From: Burkholderiaceae bacterium
GTDB lineage: Bacteria > Pseudomonadota > Gammaproteobacteria > Burkholderiales > Burkholderiaceae_E
NCBI GenBank assembly: GCA_019428955.1
Contig: JAHYJF010000050.1
Location: forward strand, 1 to 15,973
DNA: 15,973 nt
Direction of reading: 5' to 3'
The position numbers were made by a program, and so were the translations under genes. Positions 1 through 7,212 of this stretch are shown here, piece by piece (the stretch's first letter is position 1; each line of letters begins with the position of its first letter). Below the pieces are notes generated by a model. It ran no database searches, was not told the DNA's origin, and saw only the letters and a program-made list of their open reading frames with translations.

Positions 1-1
1 G

Positions 2-337
2 ACCGCCGGGGTGAGGCCGCGCCCGGGCCTGACCTGGTACAACGGTTCCAAGGGGGCGGTCATCACGACCTCGAAGTCGCTCGCGGCGGAACTCGGCGCG
101 GACAATATCCGGGTCAACTGCATCAACCCGGTGATGAACCCGTTGACGCGACTGAGCACCGCGTTTGCCGGTGGCGATCTCACCGAGGAGCGGCTCGCCA
201 GGTTTCGCGCGACCATTCCGCTGGGCCGCTTTTCAACGGCGCTCGATGTCGGCAACGCCGTGCTCTACCTGGTCAGCGACGAGGCCGCGTTCATCTCGGG
301 AGTCTGCATCGAGGTCGACGGCGCACGTTGCGTGTGA
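2..337 (+). CDS. Short-chain dehydrogenase/reductase (SDR), C-terminal part only
   Basis: The reading frame is open from base 2, so the gene starts before the window and only about 111 C-terminal residues are present. The classical SDR active site is visible near the start as Y-N-G-S-K (YxxxK), followed by the helix SKSLAAELG. Next comes the typical 'NIRVNCINPV' strand and loop, and the C-terminal 'LVSDEAAFISGVCIEVDGA' element of FabG-like enzymes. Known members are NAD(P)-dependent oxidoreductases of the cytoplasm. The substrate cannot be judged because the N-terminal cofactor motif and most of the substrate loop lie outside the window. The gene converges on the Mrr-like gene, with 33 bp between the two stop codons. 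That gap is GC-rich and holds only a weak 5-bp stem without a U-run. The SDR family assignment is secure; the specific role is unknown. Confidence 0.9.
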   Translation, partial: TAGVRPRPGLTWYNGSKGAVITTSKSLAAELGADNIRVNCINPVMNPLTRLSTAFAGGDLTEERLARFRATIPLGRFSTALDVGNAVLYLVSDEAAFISGVCIEVDGARCV

Positions 338-370
338 CGCCGCCGCCGGCGCGGCGCGCGACTTGCGTGC

Positions 371-949
371 CTAACGACGGCTTACCCGGGGCATCAAGCC
401 GGCCAGTTCGGCGCCCTGCATGATGCGCACCCTGTTGCCGGCAGCGAATTTCCGCGCGTTGTCCGTGACCTCCCCGATCGCCACGTAGATGCAGTCGTCG
501 GCGTCGCACGCGTCGCGCGCCTTGATCAGTTCGCGCAGCGGCTCCATGCCGGTTCGCACCGCCTTCCAGCGCTTGCAGTTCACCAGCGTCACGCGGCCGT
601 TCTTCGTGAGTTTGAAATCGGCCGCTGGCCCGGCATGCCGGGTGACGTCATGGCCGTCGCGTCGGAATGCTTCCTCGATCGCTCCCGAGAACGTGCTCCA
701 GGGCATCTCGCGGATGGCTGACAGCGTTGCGGCGACGCTCTTCGCGCTCGGCGCTCGCAGCTGCCGCCAGGCGGTGATGCATCCGATCACGAAGAACGGG
801 GCCGACCCGAGGGCGCCGAAGACGAAGTACTCGGCCGGAAGGAAGGCCTTCGCGATCGCCACAAGGCCGGCGCTGATCGCGAAGCCGATCCACCACGATG
901 AGCGCAGCAGGATCGCAAACAGCGAATTGGGGGACATCTCGAACTTCAT
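371..949 (-). CDS. Membrane-anchored Mrr-like restriction endonuclease-fold protein
   Basis: 192 residues from the ATG at 949. A second ATG at 937 is possible. The open frame extends further upstream, but that part is arginine-rich antisense to the sensor gene and does not look coding. Two hydrophobic helices (about residues 17-34 and 42-60) precede a small Mrr_cat-type domain (about 82-186). The core reads AADFKL, then TLVNCKRWK: an Asp (D111) followed by N-x-K (N124, K126), where the PD-(D/E)xK family usually has Q/E-x-K. Mrr-type domains cleave DNA, often modified DNA, but this short two-helix subgroup has, to my knowledge, no defined function. The neighbouring sensor gene is divergent, with about 100 bp shared upstream. 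Family call is good; nuclease activity is uncertain because of the N-x-K variation. Confidence 0.8.
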   Translation of the reverse strand: MKFEMSPNSLFAILLRSSWWIGFAISAGLVAIAKAFLPAEYFVFGALGSAPFFVIGCITAWRQLRAPSAKSVAATLSAIREMPWSTFSGAIEEAFRRDGHDVTRHAGPAADFKLTKNGRVTLVNCKRWKAVRTGMEPLRELIKARDACDADDCIYVAIGEVTDNARKFAAGNRVRIMQGAELAGLMPRVSRR

Positions 950-986
950 CTCTCGCCTGCGCCTCGGGGATCGCGTCGGGACGGCC

Positions 987-992
987 AGTATA
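987..992 (-). promoter_or_regulatory. Possible -10 box for the Mrr-like gene
   Basis: On the minus strand the hexamer TATACT (5 of 6 matches to TATAAT) lies about 38 nt upstream of the ATG at 949, inside the region shared with the divergent sensor gene. No convincing -35 box sits at 16-18 bp, so this is only a candidate. Confidence 0.25.
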
Positions 993-1049
993 GGCCAGGG
1001 GGCGGCGACAAATCGATAAACCCTGACGCAAGACGAATAGGACTGATCA

Positions 1050-2101
1050 ATGCGAATCTCCCTGCGTGCGCGCCTCGTTCTTCTGATGGCGACGGCGACG
1101 GTGATCACCGCCGGAGCGCTCACTTGGGATTTTGTTGTCGACCGTGAGCACACGGGATCGCAAGCGCCAAGGAGTTGCTGCTCAGTAGCACTGAAGCGTA
1201 CCGAGATGGTGGTCAGTGACGTGCTTTTCGCACGCGTGATGAACCGACCTTCGATCGCGTTCGCGAAGGCGATGCGGAATGACAACGGCAGCGTTACCGG
1301 CGTGCTGATCCTGATCCTCGACCTGAAATGGCTCGGTCGTGAACTCGCGGCGAGACATCCTCCGGAAGGGACTCGGCTCGCGGTGCTGGACTTTAATGGG
1401 GATGTCGCCGTCAGTCTTCCGGCCGATGAGCAGTGGATCGGACGAAACCCCGGACAGTCAGAGATGTTCCAGAAGATACGCGACGCTCAAGCGGCCGGCA
1501 CCTTCGAGAGCAACGACCCAACAGGGGAAACGCGATTCGTCGCCCACGCGACTCTGCTCAAGACAGTCTCGGGCCCGATATACCTCTTGGAGAGTATGCC
1601 GATCGACAGCGTCCTGGCCGATGTGCGACAAGACACCGTGATCAAGTTTGCCGCCGCTATCGGGCTCCTGCTGGCGGTGATGGGGGCTGTGATCAGGGGT
1701 GTTAATCGACTTGCGGTCCAGCCCATGGAGAAATTGGCCGAGGCAGCGAGGCTCTTCTCGGAGGGCAACCTGCATGCCCGCAGCGGGCTCAAGCAAACCA
1801 GGGACGAGATCGGGCAACTGGCGCTGGCAATCGACCAGGCCGCGCTCGCGATCGCCAGGCGCGCGCAAAGTGCGGCACGGGCTAAGCGCGGATTGAGCGT
1901 TCTCTATGCCGGCAATCAAGCGGTACAACGAGCGAGCGACGAACTGGCGCCTTGCTGCAGGACATGTGTCGCGTCATCGTGCGTGAAGGGGGCTACCGCT
2001 TTGCGACGGTCGCGTATCTGAATTCGAGTGCCGACCGGGGCATTACTCCGATGGCCTGGCTTGGTGAGCCATCGGAGATGGCTATCACACGGCGCCAGTA
2101 G
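1050..2101 (+). pseudogene. Decayed membrane sensor (Cache remnant, HAMP, start of GAF), truncated by an IS element
   Basis: The ATG at 1050 has a good ribosome site (AGGA, 7 nt spacing). The first membrane helix (about residues 7-23) is followed by a short damaged stretch. Around 1170-1195 a different frame reads AKELLLSSTEAY, which matches the usual start of the periplasmic region in such sensors, so there is a frameshift there. Most of the first Cache half is then missing, and the frame resumes near 1200 at VVSDVLFARVMNRPSIAF. The rest of the Cache domain, the second helix (about 199-214) and a HAMP domain (about 215-270) are readable. At about 1950 a single-base loss shifts the frame. The GAF domain then continues as LLQDMCRVIVREGGYRF up to the TAG at 2099-2101, which is the first three bases of the IS. 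Intact relatives usually continue into GAF and a signalling output such as GGDEF; none of that remains here. Two frameshifts, a deletion and a truncation make function unlikely. Confidence 0.85.
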
Positions 2102-2114
2102 TGTCCCAACGTTT
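2099..2114 (+). repeat. Left terminal inverted repeat of the IS element
   Basis: TAGTGTCCCAACGTTT, identical over 16 bp to the reverse complement of 2907-2922. Its first three bases stop the shifted GAF frame of the sensor pseudogene. Confidence 0.9.
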
Positions 2115-2234
2115 TTACATCAGGGCGTCGTAAGTTAATGACTTGCTTACCGCTTTCATTGCTTGTGTCTGGTCTCGATTTGAACGTCGAGCGGCAGACT
2201 TGTGGTCTTTTGCGTTGTTACGCGAAGGACTGTC

Positions 2235-2905
2235 ATGCACCAAGGCAAGCTCGTGTTTTCGCAAATTGGGGTACCTGCCCCTGAGCACGTTCCGCCGTTG
2301 TGTGGCCGCGCATCGGGGCGAACCCAAGGTTCAGGATTTTTCTTGCCTGGACCAGTTCTTCGCGATGTCCTTTGCCCAGTTGACGTACCGGGTATCCTTG
2401 CGCGACATCGAGGTCAACCTGCGTGCACAGGACAAGCGGCTCTACCACATGGGCTTTCGCTGCCAGAGGATTTCTCGCAACACGCTGGCCAATGCCAATG
2501 CCAATACCACGCGACCCTGGCAGATCTACGCAGACTTTGCGCAGCACTTGATTGGCATGGCACGCCCGCTCTACGCCAACGAGCCCTTGGGCGTCGATCT
2601 GGACGCCACCGTCTACGCGTTCGACGCCACCACCATCGACCTGTGCTTGTCGGTCTATCCGTGGGCTCCGTTTCGTCGCGCCAAGGCCGCGAGAGCGCCG
2701 TGAAGACGCAAATCTGGATCGCGGTCTGCACTTACGTGCTCATCGCCATCATCAAGAACGCTTGCATCTGCCCTATAGCCTCTACGAAATCCTACAAATC
2801 CTGAGCCTGAGCATGTTCGAGACCACCCCTATAAATCAACTACTTACGCAAGCTCCAACCGATTCAGACGCGGATTCCGAGCCTCGACAACTCGTTCTCC
2901 TCTGA
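2235..2905 (+). pseudogene. IS4-family transposase remnant, three frames, catalytic centre deleted
   Basis: Four consecutive pieces of one protein are readable. MHQGKLVFSQ starts at the ATG at 2235. A frameshift near 2268-2272 leads to YLPLSTFRRCVAAHRG through SFAQLTYRVSLRDIE to DATTIDLCLSVYPWAPF, which holds the first catalytic Asp of the DDE triad. At about 2690 the sequence jumps to the C-terminal part (AVKTQIWIAVCTYVL), so the second Asp, the Glu and everything between are gone. A further frameshift near 2756 leads to LPYSLYEILQILSLSMFE and the stop at 2903-2905. Full-length relatives of this subgroup are usually near 380 residues, so roughly half is missing. No active transposase can be made from this copy. 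Confidence 0.88.
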
Positions 2906-2906
2906 C

Positions 2907-2922
2907 AAACGTTGGGACACTA
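2907..2922 (-). repeat. Right terminal inverted repeat of the IS element
   Basis: AAACGTTGGGACACTA on the plus strand, the exact inverse of 2099-2114. Eight bases separate it from the stop codon of the ABC-2 permease gene at 2931. Confidence 0.9.
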
Positions 2923-2930
2923 TTGGCCCG

Positions 2931-4097
2931 CTATCTAAACTGACGCTTGAACCGCCACACGCCCAGCCCGAAGATCGTCATGCCGAGCAGCGCCAGGCCC
3001 AGCAGTGAATCCCACAGGATGTCCAGTCCCGCGCCCTTGAGCAGGATGCCGTAGCCCATCTCGATGAAGTAATACAGGGGCGAGAGGAACATGGCTTCGC
3101 GCAGTCCCGATGGCATGGCTTCGGGCGGGGTCCAGGCGCCGGAGAGGAAGATCATCGGCATCAGCACGAGGATGGCGAGCAGCGCCGCCTGGGCGAGATT
3201 GCGTGCGATGGTGGCGATGTAGAGGCCCAGCCCCGCCGTGGTGAAGGTGTAGAGCGCGGTGACGGTAAAGAAGAGCGCGAGGCTACCCTTCATGGGAAAG
3301 TCGAACGCGCCGTGCAGGACGAATAGCAGGCTCGCCGCCGTGCCGAGCAGGATCACCAGGGTCATGGCGACGACCTTGGGAAGCAGGATCTGCAGGGCGG
3401 AGAGTGGCGTGACCAGGAGCTGCTCGATGGTGCCGCGCTCCTTCTCGCGCACCGCGGCTGCCGCCGGCAGCATGATGGACATGATGGTGATGACCACCAG
3501 CAGTTCGGAGAGCGGCATGAACCAGGCATCCTTCTGGTTCGGGTTGTACCAGACGCGATGTTCGCTGCGGATCATGGGCACGTTGTCCAGGGCGCTGGCG
3601 CTCACGCCCACCCGCGCGAGTGCCTGATCGAACCCATATTGGCCGATGATCTGGGCGCTGTAGCTGGCGGCAAGAAAGCCGAGCACGGTGTTGGCGGCGT
3701 CCACCTGCACCTGCACGGCTACCGGCCTGCCGGTCAGCAGGTCGTGTTCGAAGTGGGGCGGAATGTCGAGCACCAACAGCGCCCCGCCGGTGTCGAGCAG
3801 GCGCTGCCCCGAGCGGCTGTCCGCCACCTCGCCGCCCTGCTTGAAGTAGGGCGGCTGGAAACGGTAGATCAGCTCGCGCGAGGCGGCGCTGTGGTCGGCG
3901 TCATGCACCACCACCACGGCATTCTTCAGGTTCATGCCGACATTGCCCGCCATGTAGGTATCGAACAGGAACAGGTAGGCAATGGCGAAGACCAGGAGGC
4001 CGTCGCGGCCGAACTGGATCAACTCCTTCAGCATCATCGCCCAGAAACGCCACAGCCAGAGGCCGAGCCGGCTGCGCAGGCGATCATCGGAAATCAT
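2931..4097 (-). CDS. ABC-2 type transporter permease, second subunit (YbhR/YhhJ-like)
   Basis: 388 residues from the ATG at 4097, which overlaps the previous stop codon as ATGA. The frame is open further upstream, but that part is antisense-like and inside the preceding permease gene. The topology is that of ABC2_membrane_3 proteins. One N-terminal helix (about 33-48) is followed by a large periplasmic domain (about 49-195) and five C-terminal helices (about 196-214, 241-262, 272-295, 301-321, 361-382). The conserved cytoplasmic loop REKERGTIEQLLVTP (217-231) is the expected contact with the ATPase. It should pair with the permease encoded just upstream to form the inner-membrane channel of the exporter. 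It is the last gene of the cluster; the IS element begins 8 bp after its stop, so the native downstream terminator is absent or displaced. The substrate is unknown. Confidence 0.92.
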   Translation of the reverse strand: MISDDRLRSRLGLWLWRFWAMMLKELIQFGRDGLLVFAIAYLFLFDTYMAGNVGMNLKNAVVVVHDADHSAASRELIYRFQPPYFKQGGEVADSRSGQRLLDTGGALLVLDIPPHFEHDLLTGRPVAVQVQVDAANTVLGFLAASYSAQIIGQYGFDQALARVGVSASALDNVPMIRSEHRVWYNPNQKDAWFMPLSELLVVITIMSIMLPAAAAVREKERGTIEQLLVTPLSALQILLPKVVAMTLVILLGTAASLLFVLHGAFDFPMKGSLALFFTVTALYTFTTAGLGLYIATIARNLAQAALLAILVLMPMIFLSGAWTPPEAMPSGLREAMFLSPLYYFIEMGYGILLKGAGLDILWDSLLGLALLGMTIFGLGVWRFKRQFR

Positions 4098-5248
4098 GCC
4101 TTGGGCCTCTTGTGGAAGAGCAGGAAGCTCGCCGTCCACAGCACGGCGGCGTAGAGCGCCAGCGCCAGCGCCTTGCCCCACAGCACGTCGAGCCCAACGC
4201 CCTTGAGGAAGCTGCCGAGCACGATGTCGGCGTAGTACATGGCGGGGAACAGGTGCGCCTCGAACTGACCCATCGCGTCCATCGAGGCGATGGGAACCAG
4301 CAGCCCCGAATAGAGCACCGCGGGGACGATGGTGACAACCACGGTGAGCATCATCGCCGCCACCTGGGTGCGCACGAGCAGCGACACCAGAAGGCCAATG
4401 CCGGTGGTGCAGGTGACGAAAATGATCGAAGCGAGGGCGAAGAACAGCGGATCGCCCTTGAACGGCGCGCCGAAAAGGTGCGTCGCGAGCAGCCACAGGA
4501 TGAGAAAATTGAGGAGGGAGATGCCGACATAGGGTGCGAGCTTGCCGATGATGAACTCGCCGCGCGTCACCGTCGAGGCGTAGATGTTATAGATCGAGCC
4601 GTTCTCCTTCTCGCGCACCACACCCAGCGCGGTCAGGAACGGCGGGGTGACCATCAGCACGAACATCACCAGCACCGAGGCGATCGACCAGGTGCTGCGG
4701 ATCTCCTGGTTGAACATGTAGCGCATCTCTACCTTGACCGGCTGCGCCATGGCCTGGGCAGTGGCCGGCGGCACGCCCAGGCGGGCGGAGATGTAGTGCG
4801 CCAGCAGTTCGCCGTTGTAGGCGGCGTTGATGGCCACCACATAGCCCTTGCTGCTCGAAGTGCGGAACGGGAAGGTGCCGTCGATCAGGGTCTGCACTGC
4901 CACGGCGCGCCCCTGCGCAAGGCGCTCGCCGAAGCGCGGCGGGATGACGATGGCCAGCCGCACCCGGCTGTCGGCGAGCAGCGGGCCGATCTCGCGCTCG
5001 CTCGCGAGATCCCCGCGGTAGTCGAAATAGCGCGAGTCGATATAGCGGTGGAGGTAGTCGCGGCTGGCGGCGCTCTTGTCGTGATCGACCACGGCAAAGG
5101 GGATGTGCTCCACGTCCAGCGTCAGGCCGAAACCGAAGATCAGCATCAGGGCGGTGGGCACGACGAAGGCCAGGGTCAGGAACAGCCGGTCGCGCACGAT
5201 CTCGCGCCATTCCTTGTAGCTCACGGCGAGGATACGGCGCAGGTTCAT
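4094..5248 (-). CDS. ABC-2 type transporter permease, first subunit (YbhS-like)
   Basis: 384 residues. The ATG at 5248 overlaps the ATPase stop codon as ATGA, and its own stop overlaps the next start in the same way, so the three products are probably translationally coupled and made in similar amounts. A short cytoplasmic start (KEWREIVRDRLF) leads to TM1 (about 22-43), a periplasmic domain (about 44-188) and five helices (about 190-210, 238-260, 268-292, 298-320, 357-378). The loop VREKENGSIYNIYAS (211-225) is the hallmark of ABC-2 permeases. In E. coli, YbhS and YbhR act with ATPase YbhF and fusion protein YbhG in drug efflux. The same four-part composition is present here, but what this version exports cannot be read from the sequence. 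Confidence 0.93.
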   Translation of the reverse strand: MNLRRILAVSYKEWREIVRDRLFLTLAFVVPTALMLIFGFGLTLDVEHIPFAVVDHDKSAASRDYLHRYIDSRYFDYRGDLASEREIGPLLADSRVRLAIVIPPRFGERLAQGRAVAVQTLIDGTFPFRTSSSKGYVVAINAAYNGELLAHYISARLGVPPATAQAMAQPVKVEMRYMFNQEIRSTWSIASVLVMFVLMVTPPFLTALGVVREKENGSIYNIYASTVTRGEFIIGKLAPYVGISLLNFLILWLLATHLFGAPFKGDPLFFALASIIFVTCTTGIGLLVSLLVRTQVAAMMLTVVVTIVPAVLYSGLLVPIASMDAMGQFEAHLFPAMYYADIVLGSFLKGVGLDVLWGKALALALYAAVLWTASFLLFHKRPKA

Positions 5249-7212
5249 CGTCCCGCCTCCGCGCGCTCGCGCTCGAGGATGCGGTGGACGAACACGTCCT
5301 CAAGGGTCGGTGTGCGCGCCGCGATTTCATGCGCCACCACGCCTTTCTCTTCGAGCAGGGTGTGGATGCGCGGTGCAGCCGCCCCAACGTCCTGCGCCAG
5401 CACATGGATGCGGCGGCCGAACAGCGCGGCATCGGCGAAGCCGGCCTGTTCCAGCGCTTCCAGGGCAGGCAGCACCGGCTCGGCGGCGATGTCCAGTACC
5501 TGCCCCGCCTCACGCGCCAGCGCGTCCTTCAAGGCATTCGGCGTATCGTCGGCGATGACCTGTCCGGCGTGCATCAGCACCAGGTGGTCGCAGTGCTCGG
5601 CCTCGCTCATGTAGTGGGTGGTGAGCAGGATCGCCACCTGCTCGACGCGCGCCAGGTGCACCAGAATCTCCCAGAAGCGGCGCCGTCCGATGGGGTCCAC
5701 GCCGGAGGTCGGCTCGTCGAGGAACAGCACGCGCGGCCCGTGCACCAGGGCGCAGGCGAGCGCCAGACGCTGGCGGATGCCCATCGGCAGGCGGGCGACG
5801 ATCTCGCCGCAGACGCTGCCAAGCCCGGCCAGGTCGACCACGCGGCCGCTGCGCGCGTCGAGCCGTTGGCGCGGCACGCCGTAGATGCGGGCGAACAGGC
5901 GCAGGTTCTCGCGCACCGTCATGTCCTGGTAGAGCGAAAACGCCTGCGACACATAGCCGATGCGTTCCTTGATCGCCTGCCCGGCACGGCGCATGTCAGC
6001 CCCGGCCACCGCGCCCGCGCCGCCGCTGGGCGGCAGGATGCCGGTGAGCATCTTGATCACGGTGGTCTTGCCCGCCCCGTTGGCGCCCAGCAGGCCGAAG
6101 ATCTCCCCCTGCCGCACAGTGAAGCTGACATGATCGACGGCGCGGAAGTGGTCGAAATCGCGCACCAGTCCCCGTGCCTCGATGGCCACGCCGTCGCCCG
6201 GCGGCGGGTCGTCCTTGAGCCCGGCCATCATCGGTACTTCCTCATCCTCCCCCTGCTGGCGCTGCAACAGGGCGAAGAAGGCATCTTCCAGGCTCGGGGC
6301 CGAGGCTGTCGCCTGCTCGACGGCCAGACCGTCGAGCAGGGCGCGGACTTCGGCCAGGGCCGCCTGTGCTTGCCCGTCCGGGGCGAAGACGCGAATCCGT
6401 CCGCCCACCGCTTCCGCGTTGGCAAAGTGCGCCCTGAGGCGGGCGAGCGCCACCATCTGCGGGGCGGCGGCGAGTTCGACCAAGCTGCCCGGCGTCTGGT
6501 TGAGAATTGCTTCCGGCGTGCCTTCCGCCAGCATGCGGCCGTCGTGCAGCAGCGCCAGGCGGGCGAAGCGCTCGGCCTCGTCGAGATAGGCGGTGGACAC
6601 CAGCGCGGTGACGCCGCGCTCGCGCAAAAGCTGGGTGAGGATGGCCCAGAAATCGCGGCGCGAGACCGGATCGACGCCGGTGGTCGGCTCGTCGAGGATA
6701 ATGAGCTCCGGCTCGTGGATCAGGGTGCATACCAGGCCCAGCTTCTGCTTCATGCCGCCGGAGAGCTGCTTCATCGGCCGGCCGCGGAACTTGTCCAGGC
6801 GCGTCATGGCCAGGAGCCTGGCCTTGCGCGCCGCGAGCATCGCCTTCGGCACCTCGCGCAATTCGGCGAAGAAATCGATGTTCTCCTCCACCGACAGTTC
6901 CGGGTAGAGGTTGAGCCCCAGCCCCTGCGGCATGAAGCCGAGGCGGCCCTTGACATTTTCGGCGGCCGCCTCGGAGTCGATGACCTGGCCGAACACCTCG
7001 ACGCGGCCGCCCTCGAAAGCGAGCACGCCGGCAACGGCTTTCATCAGGCTGCTCTTGCCCGCGCCGTCGGGGCCGATCAGGCCGTAGATCTCGCCGCGGC
7101 GGATGGCGAGGCTGACGCCGGTCACGGCCGCGTGCTTGCGGTAGCGTTTGCCGAAGTCGCTCAATTGCACCACGATGGGTGCATCGTCATTCACCACCGC
7201 GGCCTGGCCCAT
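5245..7212 (-). CDS. Double-ATPase ABC transporter protein (YbhF-like, two fused nucleotide-binding domains)
   Basis: 655 residues with two ABC domains in one chain, energising the two permeases. NBD1 (about 13-245): Walker A GPDGAGKSS (47-55), Q96, signature LSGGMKQK (150-157), Walker B LIILDEP (170-176). Its switch-loop histidine is replaced by alanine (STAYLDEAE, A208). NBD2 (about 343-575): Walker A GANGAGKTT (376-384), Q423, an atypical signature LPMGIRQR (475-482), Walker B VLFLDEP (495-501), and a normal switch histidine (TTHYMSEAE, H533). The site built from NBD2 motifs and the NBD1 signature is therefore complete, and the other is degenerate. The ATG at 7212 is favoured by AGGA 6 nt upstream; a GTG at 7194 in a GTGA overlap with the HlyD stop is an alternative. 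There is no fused permease, unlike RbbA. Confidence 0.94.
   Translation of the reverse strand: MGQAAVVNDDAPIVVQLSDFGKRYRKHAAVTGVSLAIRRGEIYGLIGPDGAGKSSLMKAVAGVLAFEGGRVEVFGQVIDSEAAAENVKGRLGFMPQGLGLNLYPELSVEENIDFFAELREVPKAMLAARKARLLAMTRLDKFRGRPMKQLSGGMKQKLGLVCTLIHEPELIILDEPTTGVDPVSRRDFWAILTQLLRERGVTALVSTAYLDEAERFARLALLHDGRMLAEGTPEAILNQTPGSLVELAAAPQMVALARLRAHFANAEAVGGRIRVFAPDGQAQAALAEVRALLDGLAVEQATASAPSLEDAFFALLQRQQGEDEEVPMMAGLKDDPPPGDGVAIEARGLVRDFDHFRAVDHVSFTVRQGEIFGLLGANGAGKTTVIKMLTGILPPSGGAGAVAGADMRRAGQAIKERIGYVSQAFSLYQDMTVRENLRLFARIYGVPRQRLDARSGRVVDLAGLGSVCGEIVARLPMGIRQRLALACALVHGPRVLFLDEPTSGVDPIGRRRFWEILVHLARVEQVAILLTTHYMSEAEHCDHLVLMHAGQVIADDTPNALKDALAREAGQVLDIAAEPVLPALEALEQAGFADAALFGRRIHVLAQDVGAAAPRIHTLLEEKGVVAHEIAARTPTLEDVFVHRILERERAEAGR

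Larger units (their letters stand above)
2099..2922 (+). mobile_element. IS4-family-like insertion element, internally deleted, non-autonomous
   Basis: The 824-bp element is bounded by perfect 16-bp inverted repeats and carries pieces of an IS4-type transposase in the expected order. The central part of the transposase gene is missing, so this copy cannot move by itself. Its intact ends could still be recognised by a related transposase elsewhere in the genome. The flanks (CGGCGCCAG on the left, TTGGCCCGC on the right) share no direct repeat of the 8-12 bp expected for IS4 elements, which suggests rearrangement after insertion. The left end lies inside the sensor pseudogene. The right end is 8 bp from the stop codon of the last ABC-2 permease gene. 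Exact ends could differ by two bases, because both sides begin with TA. Confidence 0.88.

Noticed and set aside
950..1285. N-terminal extension of the Mrr-like protein
   Set aside because: It would run into the divergent sensor gene, is arginine-rich and lacks a ribosome site; the ATG at 949 starts directly before the two membrane helices.
4098..4496. N-terminal extension of the second permease
   Set aside because: Arg/His-rich translation of another frame of the first permease gene; the ATGA overlap at 4094-4097 gives the natural start.
4112..5614. 500-codon plus-strand open frame opposite the first permease
   Set aside because: Low-complexity antisense translation with no ribosome site; the opposite strand encodes a complete ABC-2 permease.
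5245..7212. RbbA (ribosome-associated ATPase) identity for the double-ATPase protein
   Set aside because: RbbA has a permease domain fused to its ATPases; here the chain ends after the second ATPase domain and the permeases are separate genes.
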